The notes under the pieces were generated by a model. That model saw nothing but the letters and a program-made list of their open reading frames with translations. It did not search any database and was not told where the DNA came from. This document shows, piece after piece, positions 26,946-34,961 of a stretch of 64,000 bases of DNA; positions within the stretch are counted from its first letter, which is position 1; every line of letters begins with the position of its first letter. The stretch is from Barnesiella intestinihominis YIT 11860 (GTDB taxonomy: Bacteria; Bacteroidota; Bacteroidia; Bacteroidales; Barnesiellaceae), in the NCBI RefSeq assembly GCF_000296465.1, contig NZ_JH815205.1:449109-513108 (forward strand), written 5' to 3'. A program made the position numbers and the translations under genes.

Positions 26946-28790
26946 ATGAAAAAACTTTACTCAAAACTATTGACGTTAGTCACTATCGGTTTTTACAGTC
27001 TATCTGTCTGGGCACAAGATGCTCCCGTCATTCAGAATTACAGCGACTATACCGGAGACTCATTCGTAGCCAACTGGGACAAAGTATCGGGAGCAGACAA
27101 GTATTTCCTCAATGTCTACACGAACGGGACCAACGTTCAAAACGTAAATGAAACCTTTGGCAACATCAACCATTCCGATGGGAAAATAGACCAGCAATCG
27201 CCCAATTACCCGAATGGCTGGGAGATAAACGTGAGTGAAAACGGCAGTACCGATATGGTCGTCTACGAAGGTGTAAATAAAATTATCCTCGATGCGACAG
27301 ACGACTACATAAGCACCGAACAAATTATCGGAACCGGCGTGGGGAAATATATCGTTAACGCCAACCTCATCAATGCAGAAAATATCACCCAAGAAAATTC
27401 AAGCTTATTCAAGATTGAAATATTCGACAAAGCAGGTATACTTCTTAGCACCGGAACAATCGAAACTTTACTTTTTGCCCAAATAACCGAATTCAATATT
27501 TTCGACGGCTTCGGATACACACAAGCAAACATCGGGCGCATAAAAATATCTATCGAAAAAGGTGACGGAAAAATTGGAGACCTCATGATAAACTCTATCT
27601 CTTACTCTTGTACCGAGCCTTCGTATATTCTGAAAGATCAAGCAACGGCCGAAAATTCTTATCCTGTAACCAACCTCGACCCGGAAAAGGAATATTACTA
27701 CTACGTCGCTGCTTCGGTGGAAGGAAAAACGACAGACGCATCGAACATCATCAGAGTAAATGAATTCCTCACTCCCAAAGCCTTAGACGCAACCGGCACA
27801 TCGGAAAACTCGTTCACGGCAAATTGGGAAAGACTGCCCAAAGCAAAAGGATACATCGTGCAAGCGTACCAATATCACACCGCAACACAAGACAGTGAGA
27901 AGAAAATACTCGACGATTCTTTCGAAAAATCGACAGAGGGTACTATGGACGATCCGATCTCTGTTACCGACCCGGACTTATACACCGCAGTTCCGGGTTG
28001 GAGCGGGAAAAACATACTGGCAGCCAACGGTATGCTCGGAGCCGACAACGGAAGATTTCCCGTAAGCCTCTCTTATTTATGGACTCCCACAATGAACCTG
28101 TCATCGAATAACGGTAAATACAAAATCCACATCAAAGCCCGTGGAACAGCCGGAGATTATCTGTCGATTTATCGAATAGGTTATATGATAGACAGCAACG
28201 GAGACGGAGAACCCGATGCCCTTAACATACATAAAGTAACAGCTTTCGACGAAAACGGATACGCCGAAGAAACTTGGGAAATGGAAGACGGTGCTGAAAA
28301 CATGCAACTCTCCATCGAAGAAAACAAACTAAAAAGATTTTTCATCGACGAAATCACCATCATACAAGAAAGCAAGGCCGGAGAGGTTACGAGAATACCT
28401 CTCGTTCCGGCAACCATTTCGGACGGTTCTCAAACGTCTTATACTTTCACAGATCTCGAAACGAATGGAAACTACGGCTACGAAGTGACCGGTATGCGTT
28501 ACAACGACTATGAGGAAGAAGAATATTCCGAAACGTCTAACCTTATTACCGTGCAGTTAATACATTCGGGAATAGAAAGTAGCACAACTCAAAACGTAAA
28601 AGTAATCGCTTCTGAAAACTCAATCAACATAGTTCTATCGGAAAGGGCACTCATACAAATATTTACTGCCAACGGACAACTTGTAAAAACCATAAATGGA
28701 ACCTCGGGAGAAAATATCGTTTCTATCCCTGCTGCCAATATTTATATCGTAAAAGTCGGAAGCAAGATATTTAAAGTCATCGCCCGATAA
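26946..28790 (+). CDS. secreted fibronectin type III-like protein with T9SS sorting domain
   Basis: A 614-aa protein with signal peptide (about 1-23, SLSVWAQD). Two fibronectin-III-like modules begin near residue 27 (DSFVANWDKVSGADKYFLNVY) and 285 (NSFTANWERLPKAKGYIVQAY). Each is followed by a jelly-roll-like insert of about 130-150 aa that may be carbohydrate-binding. The end (about 545-614) is a T9SS type-A sorting domain (ALIQIFTANGQLVKTINGTSG, VSIPAANIYIVKVGSKIFKVI). Stand-alone, with its own terminator and no enzymes nearby, so the ligand is unknown. Probably surface-displayed; adhesion is an inference only. Confidence 0.75.
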   Translation: MKKLYSKLLTLVTIGFYSLSVWAQDAPVIQNYSDYTGDSFVANWDKVSGADKYFLNVYTNGTNVQNVNETFGNINHSDGKIDQQSPNYPNGWEINVSENGSTDMVVYEGVNKIILDATDDYISTEQIIGTGVGKYIVNANLINAENITQENSSLFKIEIFDKAGILLSTGTIETLLFAQITEFNIFDGFGYTQANIGRIKISIEKGDGKIGDLMINSISYSCTEPSYILKDQATAENSYPVTNLDPEKEYYYYVAASVEGKTTDASNIIRVNEFLTPKALDATGTSENSFTANWERLPKAKGYIVQAYQYHTATQDSEKKILDDSFEKSTEGTMDDPISVTDPDLYTAVPGWSGKNILAANGMLGADNGRFPVSLSYLWTPTMNLSSNNGKYKIHIKARGTAGDYLSIYRIGYMIDSNGDGEPDALNIHKVTAFDENGYAEETWEMEDGAENMQLSIEENKLKRFFIDEITIIQESKAGEVTRIPLVPATISDGSQTSYTFTDLETNGNYGYEVTGMRYNDYEEEEYSETSNLITVQLIHSGIESSTTQNVKVIASENSINIVLSERALIQIFTANGQLVKTINGTSGENIVSIPAANIYIVKVGSKIFKVIAR

Positions 28791-28820
28791 ATCATCGGAA
28801 ATAGGAAATCACCTACACAA

Positions 28821-28865
28821 TCGAGACCGACAAGGTAGACTTACTTTGCCGGTCTCGACTTTTCT
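28821..28865 (+). terminator. terminator after the fibronectin-like gene
   Basis: Stem arms TCGAGACCG (28821-28829) and CGGTCTCGA (28850-28858), extended inwards with mismatches, followed by CTTTTCTC. It lies 30 bp after the stop codon. Confidence 0.75.
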
Positions 28866-28925
28866 CATAATCACTAATCGGATATTATTTTCTCTTCAAA
28901 GGCTACGTGAACCATAAAAATTGAT

Positions 28926-28933
28926 TATTTTTG
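28926..28933 (+). promoter_or_regulatory. predicted -7 box of pyrH
   Basis: TATTTTTG fits TAnnTTTG and lies 39 bp before the chosen pyrH ATG. This also argues against the upstream in-frame ATG at 28931, which overlaps the box. No matching -33 TTTG was found. Confidence 0.45.
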
Positions 28934-28972
28934 CATAAATGCGACTGTTTAATTAAAAGAACGAATCTGATT

Positions 28973-29683
28973 ATGAATAACCAATACAAAAGGATTCTCC
29001 TGAAACTGAGCGGTGAATCGCTCATGGGCGAAAAGCAATATGGCATCGATGAAAAAAGAATAGCCGAATATGCCACACAAATTAAAGAAATCGCCGACAT
29101 GGGCATAGAAATAGGTATCGTCATCGGCGGCGGAAACATATTTCGCGGATTGAGCGGAACTTCCAAAGGGGTAGACCGTGTAAAAGGAGACCAAATGGGC
29201 ATGCTCGCAACTGTAATTAACAGTTTGGCATTAAGCTCCGCATTGGAAAAAATCGGACAAAAAGCCCAAGTCTTCACGGCAATCAATATGTTCCCCATCG
29301 GCGAATATTATAGTAAATGGAGAGCTATCGAGGCCATGCAAAACGGAACCGTAGCCATTATATCGGGAGGGACGGGAAACCCATTCTTCACGACCGATAC
29401 AGGCTCGGCCCTAAGAGGTATCGAAATAGAAGCCGAAGTCATGCTGAAAGGGACACGTGTCGACGGTATTTACACGGCCGATCCAGAAAAAGATCCTACC
29501 GCAAAGAAATTCGACAAAATCAGCTACGACGAAATCTATACCCGTGGATTAAAGGTCATGGACCTCACGGCGACCACCCTCTGCAAAGAAAACCATCTGC
29601 CCATTATCGTATTCGATATGGATACGGTCGGAAACCTGAAAAAAGTATTGTCAGGAGAGAACATAGGGACTCTGGTATATTAA
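28973..29683 (+). CDS. pyrH: UMP kinase
   Basis: A 236-aa amino-acid-kinase-fold enzyme phosphorylating UMP to UDP. Start at M(NNQYKRILLKLSGESLMG), which matches the family N-terminus; an upstream ATG adds 14 unsupported residues. Motifs: KRILLKLSGESL, IVIGGGNIFRG, DQMGMLATVINSLAL, ISGGTGNPFFTTDTGSALR, KGTRVDGIYTADPEKDP, DLTATTLCKEN. Followed 86 bp later by frr, the usual bacterial neighbour. Confidence 0.96.
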   Translation: MNNQYKRILLKLSGESLMGEKQYGIDEKRIAEYATQIKEIADMGIEIGIVIGGGNIFRGLSGTSKGVDRVKGDQMGMLATVINSLALSSALEKIGQKAQVFTAINMFPIGEYYSKWRAIEAMQNGTVAIISGGTGNPFFTTDTGSALRGIEIEAEVMLKGTRVDGIYTADPEKDPTAKKFDKISYDEIYTRGLKVMDLTATTLCKENHLPIIVFDMDTVGNLKKVLSGENIGTLVY

Positions 29684-29718
29684 ACCCGGTCTTATATGGC
29701 TATTCTTAAAAAAAAGAG

Positions 29719-29726
29719 TACATTTG
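29719..29726 (+). promoter_or_regulatory. predicted -7 box of frr
   Basis: TACATTTG fits TAnnTTTG, 43 bp upstream of the frr ATG in the 86-bp pyrH-frr gap. No clear -33 TTTG. frr may also be co-transcribed with pyrH. Confidence 0.4.
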
Positions 29727-29769
29727 TTCACGAAACTAATTATACAGAAAAATTTCAACCTTATTCATT

Positions 29770-30330
29770 ATGGACGACGTAAAGACATACTTGAACTCTG
29801 CCGAAGAAAAAATGGCTATGGCCATCGAATTCTTAGATGAAGCATTAGCTCACATTCGGGCAGGTAAAGCCAACCCCCGAATTCTCGACGGCATACGGGT
29901 CGATTATTACGGAAGTTTGGCCCCGCTTTCCAATGTAGCTAATATTTCTGTCCCCGATGCACGTACCATCGTTATTACCCCCTGGGAAAAATCCATGTTC
30001 AAAGTGATCGAGAAAGCCATTTTGGATTCAGAATTAGGCATCACTCCCGAAAATAACGGCGAAATCATCAGACTATCAATTCCCCCGTTAACCGAGGAGA
30101 GACGTAAAGCACTCGTCAAACAGTCGAAACAAGAAGCCGAAAATGCCAAAGTGAGCGTGCGCAATGCGCGCCGGGATGCCATCGATGGGCTGAAAAAGGC
30201 TCAAAAAGAGGGAATGCCCGAAGATGTCGCCAAAGACGGAGAAACCTCGGCACAAAAACTTCACGACAAATACATGAAGAAAATCGACGATATGTTTGCC
30301 GAAAAAGAGAAAGAGATACTCACCGTATAA
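29770..30330 (+). CDS. frr: ribosome recycling factor
   Basis: A 186-aa protein that splits post-termination ribosomes together with EF-G. Typical length and pattern: [96 protein letters not shown] and a lysine-rich helical C-terminus with [17 protein letters not shown]. Downstream of pyrH and followed by a clear terminator. Confidence 0.97.
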   Translation: MDDVKTYLNSAEEKMAMAIEFLDEALAHIRAGKANPRILDGIRVDYYGSLAPLSNVANISVPDARTIVITPWEKSMFKVIEKAILDSELGITPENNGEIIRLSIPPLTEERRKALVKQSKQEAENAKVSVRNARRDAIDGLKKAQKEGMPEDVAKDGETSAQKLHDKYMKKIDDMFAEKEKEILTV

Positions 30331-30351
30331 AATAAAATCTAAAATATATTC

Positions 30352-30388
30352 AAAAGGGCTTTCATTATCGAAGGCCCTTTTCTTTTTT
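30352..30388 (+). terminator. frr terminator
   Basis: Arms AAAAGGGCTTTC (30352-30363) and GAAGGCCCTTTT (30370-30381), 11 of 12 paired, followed by CTTTTTTCT. It lies 21 bp after the frr stop. Confidence 0.88.
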
Positions 30389-30394
30389 CTCGAT

Positions 30395-30520
30395 TCAAAA
30401 GTTTCTACTGTTTCTAAGGTTCAGTAGAAAATCCGTGGGGTAAGCATGAATTTTAACGATAAATCTCTCGTCGGCACACACATTCCGGTCTCTTCGGAGA
30501 GAGGTTGGAAAAGATAGCAT
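30395..30520 (-). other. 41-codon open frame in a probable dispersed repeat
   Basis: The minus strand from the ATG at 30518-30520 to a TGA at 30395-30397 encodes 41 residues, including RRDRNVCADERF and KIHAYPTDFLLNLRN. I recall near-identical short hypothetical proteins from many Bacteroidales genomes; this is unverified memory. The DNA also contains a perfect 9-bp inverted repeat (TTTCTACTG 30402-30410, CAGTAGAAA 30422-30430) and a TCTC-TTCG-GAGA tetraloop hairpin near 30490-30505, so it may be a conserved non-coding repeat that happens to be open. No function is assigned. Confidence 0.45.
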
Positions 30521-30545
30521 AGGAGTTTTTGATTGTAAGGCTTAA

Positions 30546-30632
30546 CCCCTCCGTCACTACGTGACACCTCCCCTATATTTTGCGCTGCAAAACGCCCCGT
30601 AAGGTTACGGGACACGGCAGGGGGAGAGAGCC
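30546..30632. repeat. compound palindromic element between frr and rsgA
   Basis: Three palindromes lie in a row: GTCAC-TAC-GTGAC (30553-30565), TTTTGC-GCT-GCAAAA (30578-30592) and CCCGTAA-GG-TTACGGG (30596-30611). They are bracketed by C-rich AACCCCTCCG and G-rich CAGGGGGAGAG ends. This looks like an intergenic repetitive element capable of folding into a multi-stem structure. No protein is encoded. Confidence 0.6.
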
Positions 30633-30688
30633 AAAATGCAGTTCAAAAAAACAAATGCATTCGTTGTTATCCGACTCTCGTCTTTTTG

Positions 30689-31027
30689 TATATTTGTAGA
30701 ATATCGGAGGCGGTTCGGCATAGTCAAGCCGAAAATGTAATTTTCGCTTGCCTCTGCGCTCACCTTTCGCTATATTTGTGGAATGTAAGAGTGGAGTGGC
30801 ATAGCTGGAAATATGATTTCCTCTTGCCTCTGCATTTCACTTTCACTATCTTTGAGTTGAAACTCGAAAATACTTCTGCTCGGCAGAATAAAATTAAAGC
30901 AAGCTTTGTTTTGCTCAGCTCTCGCTTATACGTATCTTTGTCACTACGAAGATAGGATGCGGTTCGACATAGCCAAATCGGAAATGAAATTTCCGTTTGT
31001 CTCTGCTCTCACCTTTTGCTATCTTTG
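30689..31027 (+). repeat. tandem array of four hairpin-promoter modules upstream of rsgA
   Basis: Five TAnnTTTG boxes are spaced regularly: TATATTTG 30689-30696 and 30771-30778, then TATCTTTG 30847-30854, 30933-30940 and 31020-31027 (periods 82, 76, 86 and 87 bp). Units 1, 2 and 4 carry a palindrome next to the -33 element (CGAAAATGTAATTTTCG; GGAAATATGATTTCC; CGGAAAT-GAA-ATTTCCG), while unit 3 is diverged. Each unit has TTTG or CTTG 19-20 bp before its closing box. The last unit (TTTG 30996-30999, N20, TATCTTTG) lies 18 bp before the rsgA ATG. See the corresponding finding. Confidence 0.85.
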
Positions 31028-31045
31028 TTCATTAAATTTCATTGC

Positions 31046-31978
31046 ATGGAAGGTCTTGTCACAAAAAATACGGGAAGCTGGTATATCGTCCGCACAGAAA
31101 ACGGAGATTCGATACGCTGTAAAATCAAAGGTAATTTCAGGTTAAAAGGAATACGCAGCACCAATCCCGTATCAGTGGGCGACCTTGTGGATATAGAGTT
31201 AAATCCCGACCAAACGGCTTTTATCACTCGCATACACGAACGAAAAAACTACATTATCCGCCGATCGTCCAACTTGTCGAAAGAGTCCCATATCATCGCC
31301 GCCAACATAGACTATGCCTTACTGATCGTAACGGTCAATACGCCTCCGACCTCGACCACCTTTATCGACCGTTTTCTTGCCACAGCCGAGGCGTATCGCA
31401 TACCTGTATGCATCGTTATCAATAAGAGCGATACATTTACCGAAGAAGACCGGGAATATGCCGAAGCACTTCGCTACCTTTACACCTCTATCGGGTATGA
31501 CTGCCATTGTGTATCAGCGATTACCGGTGAAGGATTCGATTTCATAGACTCATTTATCGCAAACAAAATTACCCTGTTATCGGGGCACTCGGGCGTAGGA
31601 AAGTCTACGATTATCGACCGTATTCTACCGAATGCCCATGTAAAAATCGGAGCCGTATCCACTTCTCACCACAAAGGCATGCACACGACCACTTTTTCAG
31701 AGATGTACCCTTTGCCACAAGGTGGATACATTATCGACACTCCGGGTATAAAGGGCTTCGGAACTATCGATTTCAATCCCAACGAAGTGGCACATTTCTT
31801 TCCCGAAATTTTTGAGATTTCCCAAAACTGCCGGTTTAACAATTGCACCCATCGACACGAACCCGGTTGTGCGGTATTAAAGGCGTTGGAGAACCACCAA
31901 ATAAGCGAATCGAGGTATACAAGCTATTTGAGCATTATCGAAGATAGTTCGGAAGGAAAATATCGGGAAGCATTTTAA
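31046..31978 (+). CDS. rsgA: ribosome small-subunit-dependent GTPase A
   Basis: A 310-aa circularly permuted GTPase that assists 30S maturation. Start at M([14 protein letters not shown]), chosen because the promoter -7 box ends at 31027; an in-frame ATG at 31016 would overlap that box. An N-terminal OB fold (about 1-70) is followed by permuted G motifs: NKSD (G4), [12 protein letters not shown] (G1), the switch [14 protein letters not shown] (G3, in DTPGIKGFG), and a C-terminal zinc knuckle [14 protein letters not shown]. Its stop is 23 bp before the NlpC/P60 ATG. Confidence 0.96.
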   Translation: MEGLVTKNTGSWYIVRTENGDSIRCKIKGNFRLKGIRSTNPVSVGDLVDIELNPDQTAFITRIHERKNYIIRRSSNLSKESHIIAANIDYALLIVTVNTPPTSTTFIDRFLATAEAYRIPVCIVINKSDTFTEEDREYAEALRYLYTSIGYDCHCVSAITGEGFDFIDSFIANKITLLSGHSGVGKSTIIDRILPNAHVKIGAVSTSHHKGMHTTTFSEMYPLPQGGYIIDTPGIKGFGTIDFNPNEVAHFFPEIFEISQNCRFNNCTHRHEPGCAVLKALENHQISESRYTSYLSIIEDSSEGKYREAF

Positions 31979-32001
31979 AAAGATTGAAGCGAATCGGCGC
32001 A

Positions 32002-32691
32002 ATGAGATACAAAGGCATCGGAATTTTATTTTTCATGATGGCAAATATCCTATCGACAAATGCGGAGGGAAAAGACTTGCTTGTACCATCGAAGACCGAC
32101 ACCGTTACCATCGATACGCTTTCGACAAACAACAGGGTTTCACTACCCCTACCCAACACACTTGTCAACAAACAAATCGACCGTCTCGTCGAATATGCCA
32201 GAAAATACATCGGGACACCTTACAGGCGAGGAAGCAAAGGCCCCAACCGATTTGACTGTTCGGGTTTCATGCAGTATATTTTCAACCATTTCTCCTATTC
32301 CCTCAATGCAAGTTCCGCTTCTCAATATTTACAAGGAATCTCTGTTAAAGACGAAGAAATCTGCCGGGGAGATTTGGTATTTTTCAAAGGTAGAAATTCC
32401 CGGCGGTCGAATGTAGGACATGTAGGCTTGGTTACGGAAGTATATCCCGACGGACGATTCAAATTTATTCACGCATCCACATCACAAGGGATACGGGAAG
32501 ATTGGAACTTCTCTCCCTATTATGCTCAACGATATGTCGGAGCCCGACGCATTTATTTCGTTCAAATCGACAAACGACTGATTTTAGATGCTATTCTCGA
32601 ATTGGAAGACATCGATGACAACACTCCTTTTACCGAAACGGAAAAGAGTATTACGCCGCAGGAATTTTCAACTTTTGTCCGGGCTGAATAG
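32002..32691 (+). CDS. C40-family NlpC/P60 cell-wall peptidase
   Basis: A 229-aa secreted peptidoglycan peptidase. The ATG at 32002 is preferred over an in-frame TTG at 31984. Signal peptide about 1-22 (FFMMANILSTNAEG). NlpC/P60 domain about 60-190: catalytic Cys in RFDCSGFMQYIF, His in NVGHVGLVTE, and a third polar residue in KFIHASTSQGI. It would cut stem-peptide cross-links in the wall. The last 41 bp overlap, antisense, the 3' end of the transglycosylase gene, another wall hydrolase. Confidence 0.9.
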   Translation: MRYKGIGILFFMMANILSTNAEGKDLLVPSKTDTVTIDTLSTNNRVSLPLPNTLVNKQIDRLVEYARKYIGTPYRRGSKGPNRFDCSGFMQYIFNHFSYSLNASSASQYLQGISVKDEEICRGDLVFFKGRNSRRSNVGHVGLVTEVYPDGRFKFIHASTSQGIREDWNFSPYYAQRYVGARRIYFVQIDKRLILDAILELEDIDDNTPFTETEKSITPQEFSTFVRAE

Positions 32692-34120
32692 CATTTCCTT
32701 TCAAATTGTTCGCCCGTTTAATATCTTCGGCCGAAACCCCTTTATATTTTTGAGAAATCGTCCATAGGTTCTCGCCTTTACGAACCGTATGATATTGACC
32801 TTTTGCTGACGAAGCCGTAGACGAAGCCCCGCTTTTACTTGTCGTTGTCTTGCTACAAACCGCCAAACGTTGCCCGATACGCAAATATGAATTTTTTCGC
32901 AAATTATTCCAAGAGCGCAAGTTACTTACCGACACTCCATATTTTTGAGCTATCCCGGAAAGGGTCTCTCCTTTACGAACCTTATGATAAACTGTTGTTC
33001 CGGGAGCCAACCCTGCCGGCTCAACGGCAAACCGTCGTGCATACAGCTCCTGATTATGCGCAAAAATAGCATCTTGCGCTTCGATAAAAGCATAGACCTG
33101 TTGCGATGGCAAAATGAGCGCATAAGGCCGGATATTACCCGGTATGATGTCGCGACGATATTGAGGATTCAAACTTCGAATCTCCTCGATCGGAATCTGT
33201 AATACATCGGATATCTGCTGCAAATGGACTCGACGTGTCACTTGTACGGTATCCGTTAACAAAGGACGCCGGGTAAGTACCGGACAGATATTGTGGTCGC
33301 TATAATAATTCATCACATAATTGACTGCGATAAAAGCCGGAACATAGCCTCTCGTTTCACGAGGCAAATAGGGATAAATTTCCCAATAATCGGTTTTACC
33401 TCCCGAACGGCGAATAGCTTTACTTACATTCCCCGGGCCACAGTTATACGATGCGATAGCCAATGCCCAATCGTGATAAATACTATATAAATCTTTCAAG
33501 TAACGGGCCGCCATCGCCGAAGATTTAATAGGATCCCGCCGTTCGTCTACGAGGCTGTTCACCTCCAAACCCATACTCTTTCCGGTCTTGACCATAAACT
33601 GCCACAAACCGGCTGCTCCTACCCGAGAAGTAGCATCGGGACGCAAAGCAGACTCGATAATCGGCAGATATTTCAATTCCAAAGGCAAACCTTCCCGTTC
33701 AAGAGCTTCCTCGAAAATGGGCATATAATATGTACTCAATCCCAAAAGATTCTCAACAAGCGCTCTCCTTTTCTGTACATACATGTCTATATAACGGCGA
33801 ACGACACTGTTATAAGGCATCTCGATAACAGTCGGCAGTTGTGATAATTTACGGATATAAACCGAATCGGGATAATCCACATTAACGCTATTCACCAAAC
33901 AAGAATCATCTACAACAGCATATTGCTGCATATACCAGTCGGTCAAAAGATTATTCAAATCGGCCTCCATACTTTCGGGATACACGATAGCATTATCTAT
34001 CGTATCCGACAAGGCAACCTCTATTGTGTCGGTATCTACGATTTCCTCGTCCGTTTCTATTTGGGAAAAACTATATAAAGATATTCCCAAGCCCATAAAA
34101 ACAAGCCAAAATTTCTTCAT
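32651..34120 (-). CDS. MltD-like lytic transglycosylase with two LysM domains
   Basis: A 489-aa wall enzyme that cleaves the MurNAc-GlcNAc bond. Signal peptide about 1-20; SLT domain about 135-275 with the catalytic Glu in LPIIESALRPDATSRVGAAG, the GLWQFMVKTGKSMGL motif and ALAIASYNCGPGNVSKAI. Two C-terminal LysM repeats (about 380-423 YHKVRKGETLSGIAQKYGVS and 443-487 YHTVRKGENLWTISQKYKG) bind peptidoglycan. It is the last gene of the parA-parB-DUF5683-mltD run on the minus strand (12-bp gap). No lipobox is obvious, unlike E. coli MltD. Confidence 0.93.
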   Translation of the reverse strand: MKKFWLVFMGLGISLYSFSQIETDEEIVDTDTIEVALSDTIDNAIVYPESMEADLNNLLTDWYMQQYAVVDDSCLVNSVNVDYPDSVYIRKLSQLPTVIEMPYNSVVRRYIDMYVQKRRALVENLLGLSTYYMPIFEEALEREGLPLELKYLPIIESALRPDATSRVGAAGLWQFMVKTGKSMGLEVNSLVDERRDPIKSSAMAARYLKDLYSIYHDWALAIASYNCGPGNVSKAIRRSGGKTDYWEIYPYLPRETRGYVPAFIAVNYVMNYYSDHNICPVLTRRPLLTDTVQVTRRVHLQQISDVLQIPIEEIRSLNPQYRRDIIPGNIRPYALILPSQQVYAFIEAQDAIFAHNQELYARRFAVEPAGLAPGTTVYHKVRKGETLSGIAQKYGVSVSNLRSWNNLRKNSYLRIGQRLAVCSKTTTSKSGASSTASSAKGQYHTVRKGENLWTISQKYKGVSAEDIKRANNLKGNAIQPGQKLKIPAA

Positions 34121-34132
34121 AGCAAATAAGCA

Positions 34133-34939
34133 TTAAAATGTAATCGCACATTGTAATCCGATCGATGGCAATACCGTACACCCGGTAGGAATAATCGCCG
34201 GCTGCCACTTCATCGAAATATCGGGGCTGACATCAAAATGATACAACTGAGCATCGACATAAGCATCTATCATACAAACAGCATAAAGCCCTATCATACA
34301 AATAATACATAGGTCACGATTCTGTCTATAATAGTCTTTCCTCTGCTTCAATACACGGGTTAACCATTCCTTGTCTATATCTTCCTCGCGATACGACGAC
34401 GAAAAAAAATCCATATAACTGTTCGTACCCGGATCACTGTCCATAATATCCAAATAGGCTCGTTGATAATCAGACAGCATACGGCTATTCCATGTCGTGG
34501 CATAAAAAAGCCCTACATATCCGCCCACGACGATAGGCAATTTCCAATACCTATGGTTATAAATTTGACCCAATCCGGGGAACAGAGCCGATAGCCATAC
34601 GGCTCTCATTGGGTCAGGATTGAAATCGGAAGGTCTCCACGATTTACGTGAAGCCGCTTTCATTCCCAAAGAATCGGACGGGACAAGCCCACCCAGAGAA
34701 TCGGTAATCATCACCGGGACCGAATCTTGAAATAAAGCTCCGACACTATCTCCCGAAATAACCGAAATAGAATCGGGACGATTATATCTCGCATTCTCCA
34801 TTTCCACCGTATCGGCAGAATTAACTTCTACCTCTACTAATTCCTGATATCCAATATTCGAATCGGCCTTGACTTCAAGAATAGACAATGGTAATAACGC
34901 AATTATAAAAATAATAATCACGGCACGTCTCAATCCCAT
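34133..34939 (-). CDS. DUF5683-domain membrane protein
   Basis: A 268-aa protein from the ATG at 34939; a TTG at 34957 would add six residues. N-terminal signal or anchor (about 3-20, AVIIIFIIALLPLSIL), a low-complexity linker rich in D/S/V, then the DUF5683 domain (about 110-268). That domain contains RAVWLSALFPGLGQIYNHRYWKLPIVVGGYVG, typical of this Bacteroidetes family, and hydrophobic segments around 130-150 and 215-235. Function unknown. It lies between parB and the transglycosylase in what looks like one transcript; 22 bp separate it from parB. Confidence 0.85.
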   Translation of the reverse strand: MGLRRAVIIIFIIALLPLSILEVKADSNIGYQELVEVEVNSADTVEMENARYNRPDSISVISGDSVGALFQDSVPVMITDSLGGLVPSDSLGMKAASRKSWRPSDFNPDPMRAVWLSALFPGLGQIYNHRYWKLPIVVGGYVGLFYATTWNSRMLSDYQRAYLDIMDSDPGTNSYMDFFSSSYREEDIDKEWLTRVLKQRKDYYRQNRDLCIICMIGLYAVCMIDAYVDAQLYHFDVSPDISMKWQPAIIPTGCTVLPSIGLQCAITF

Positions 34940-34961
34940 GTCACCCGATATTCCCAAAATC

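Noticed and set aside
30689-31027. Regularly spaced repeats considered as a CRISPR array
   Set aside because: The repeated part is almost the whole unit, the units are degenerate, there are no unique equal-length spacers, and no cas genes are nearby.
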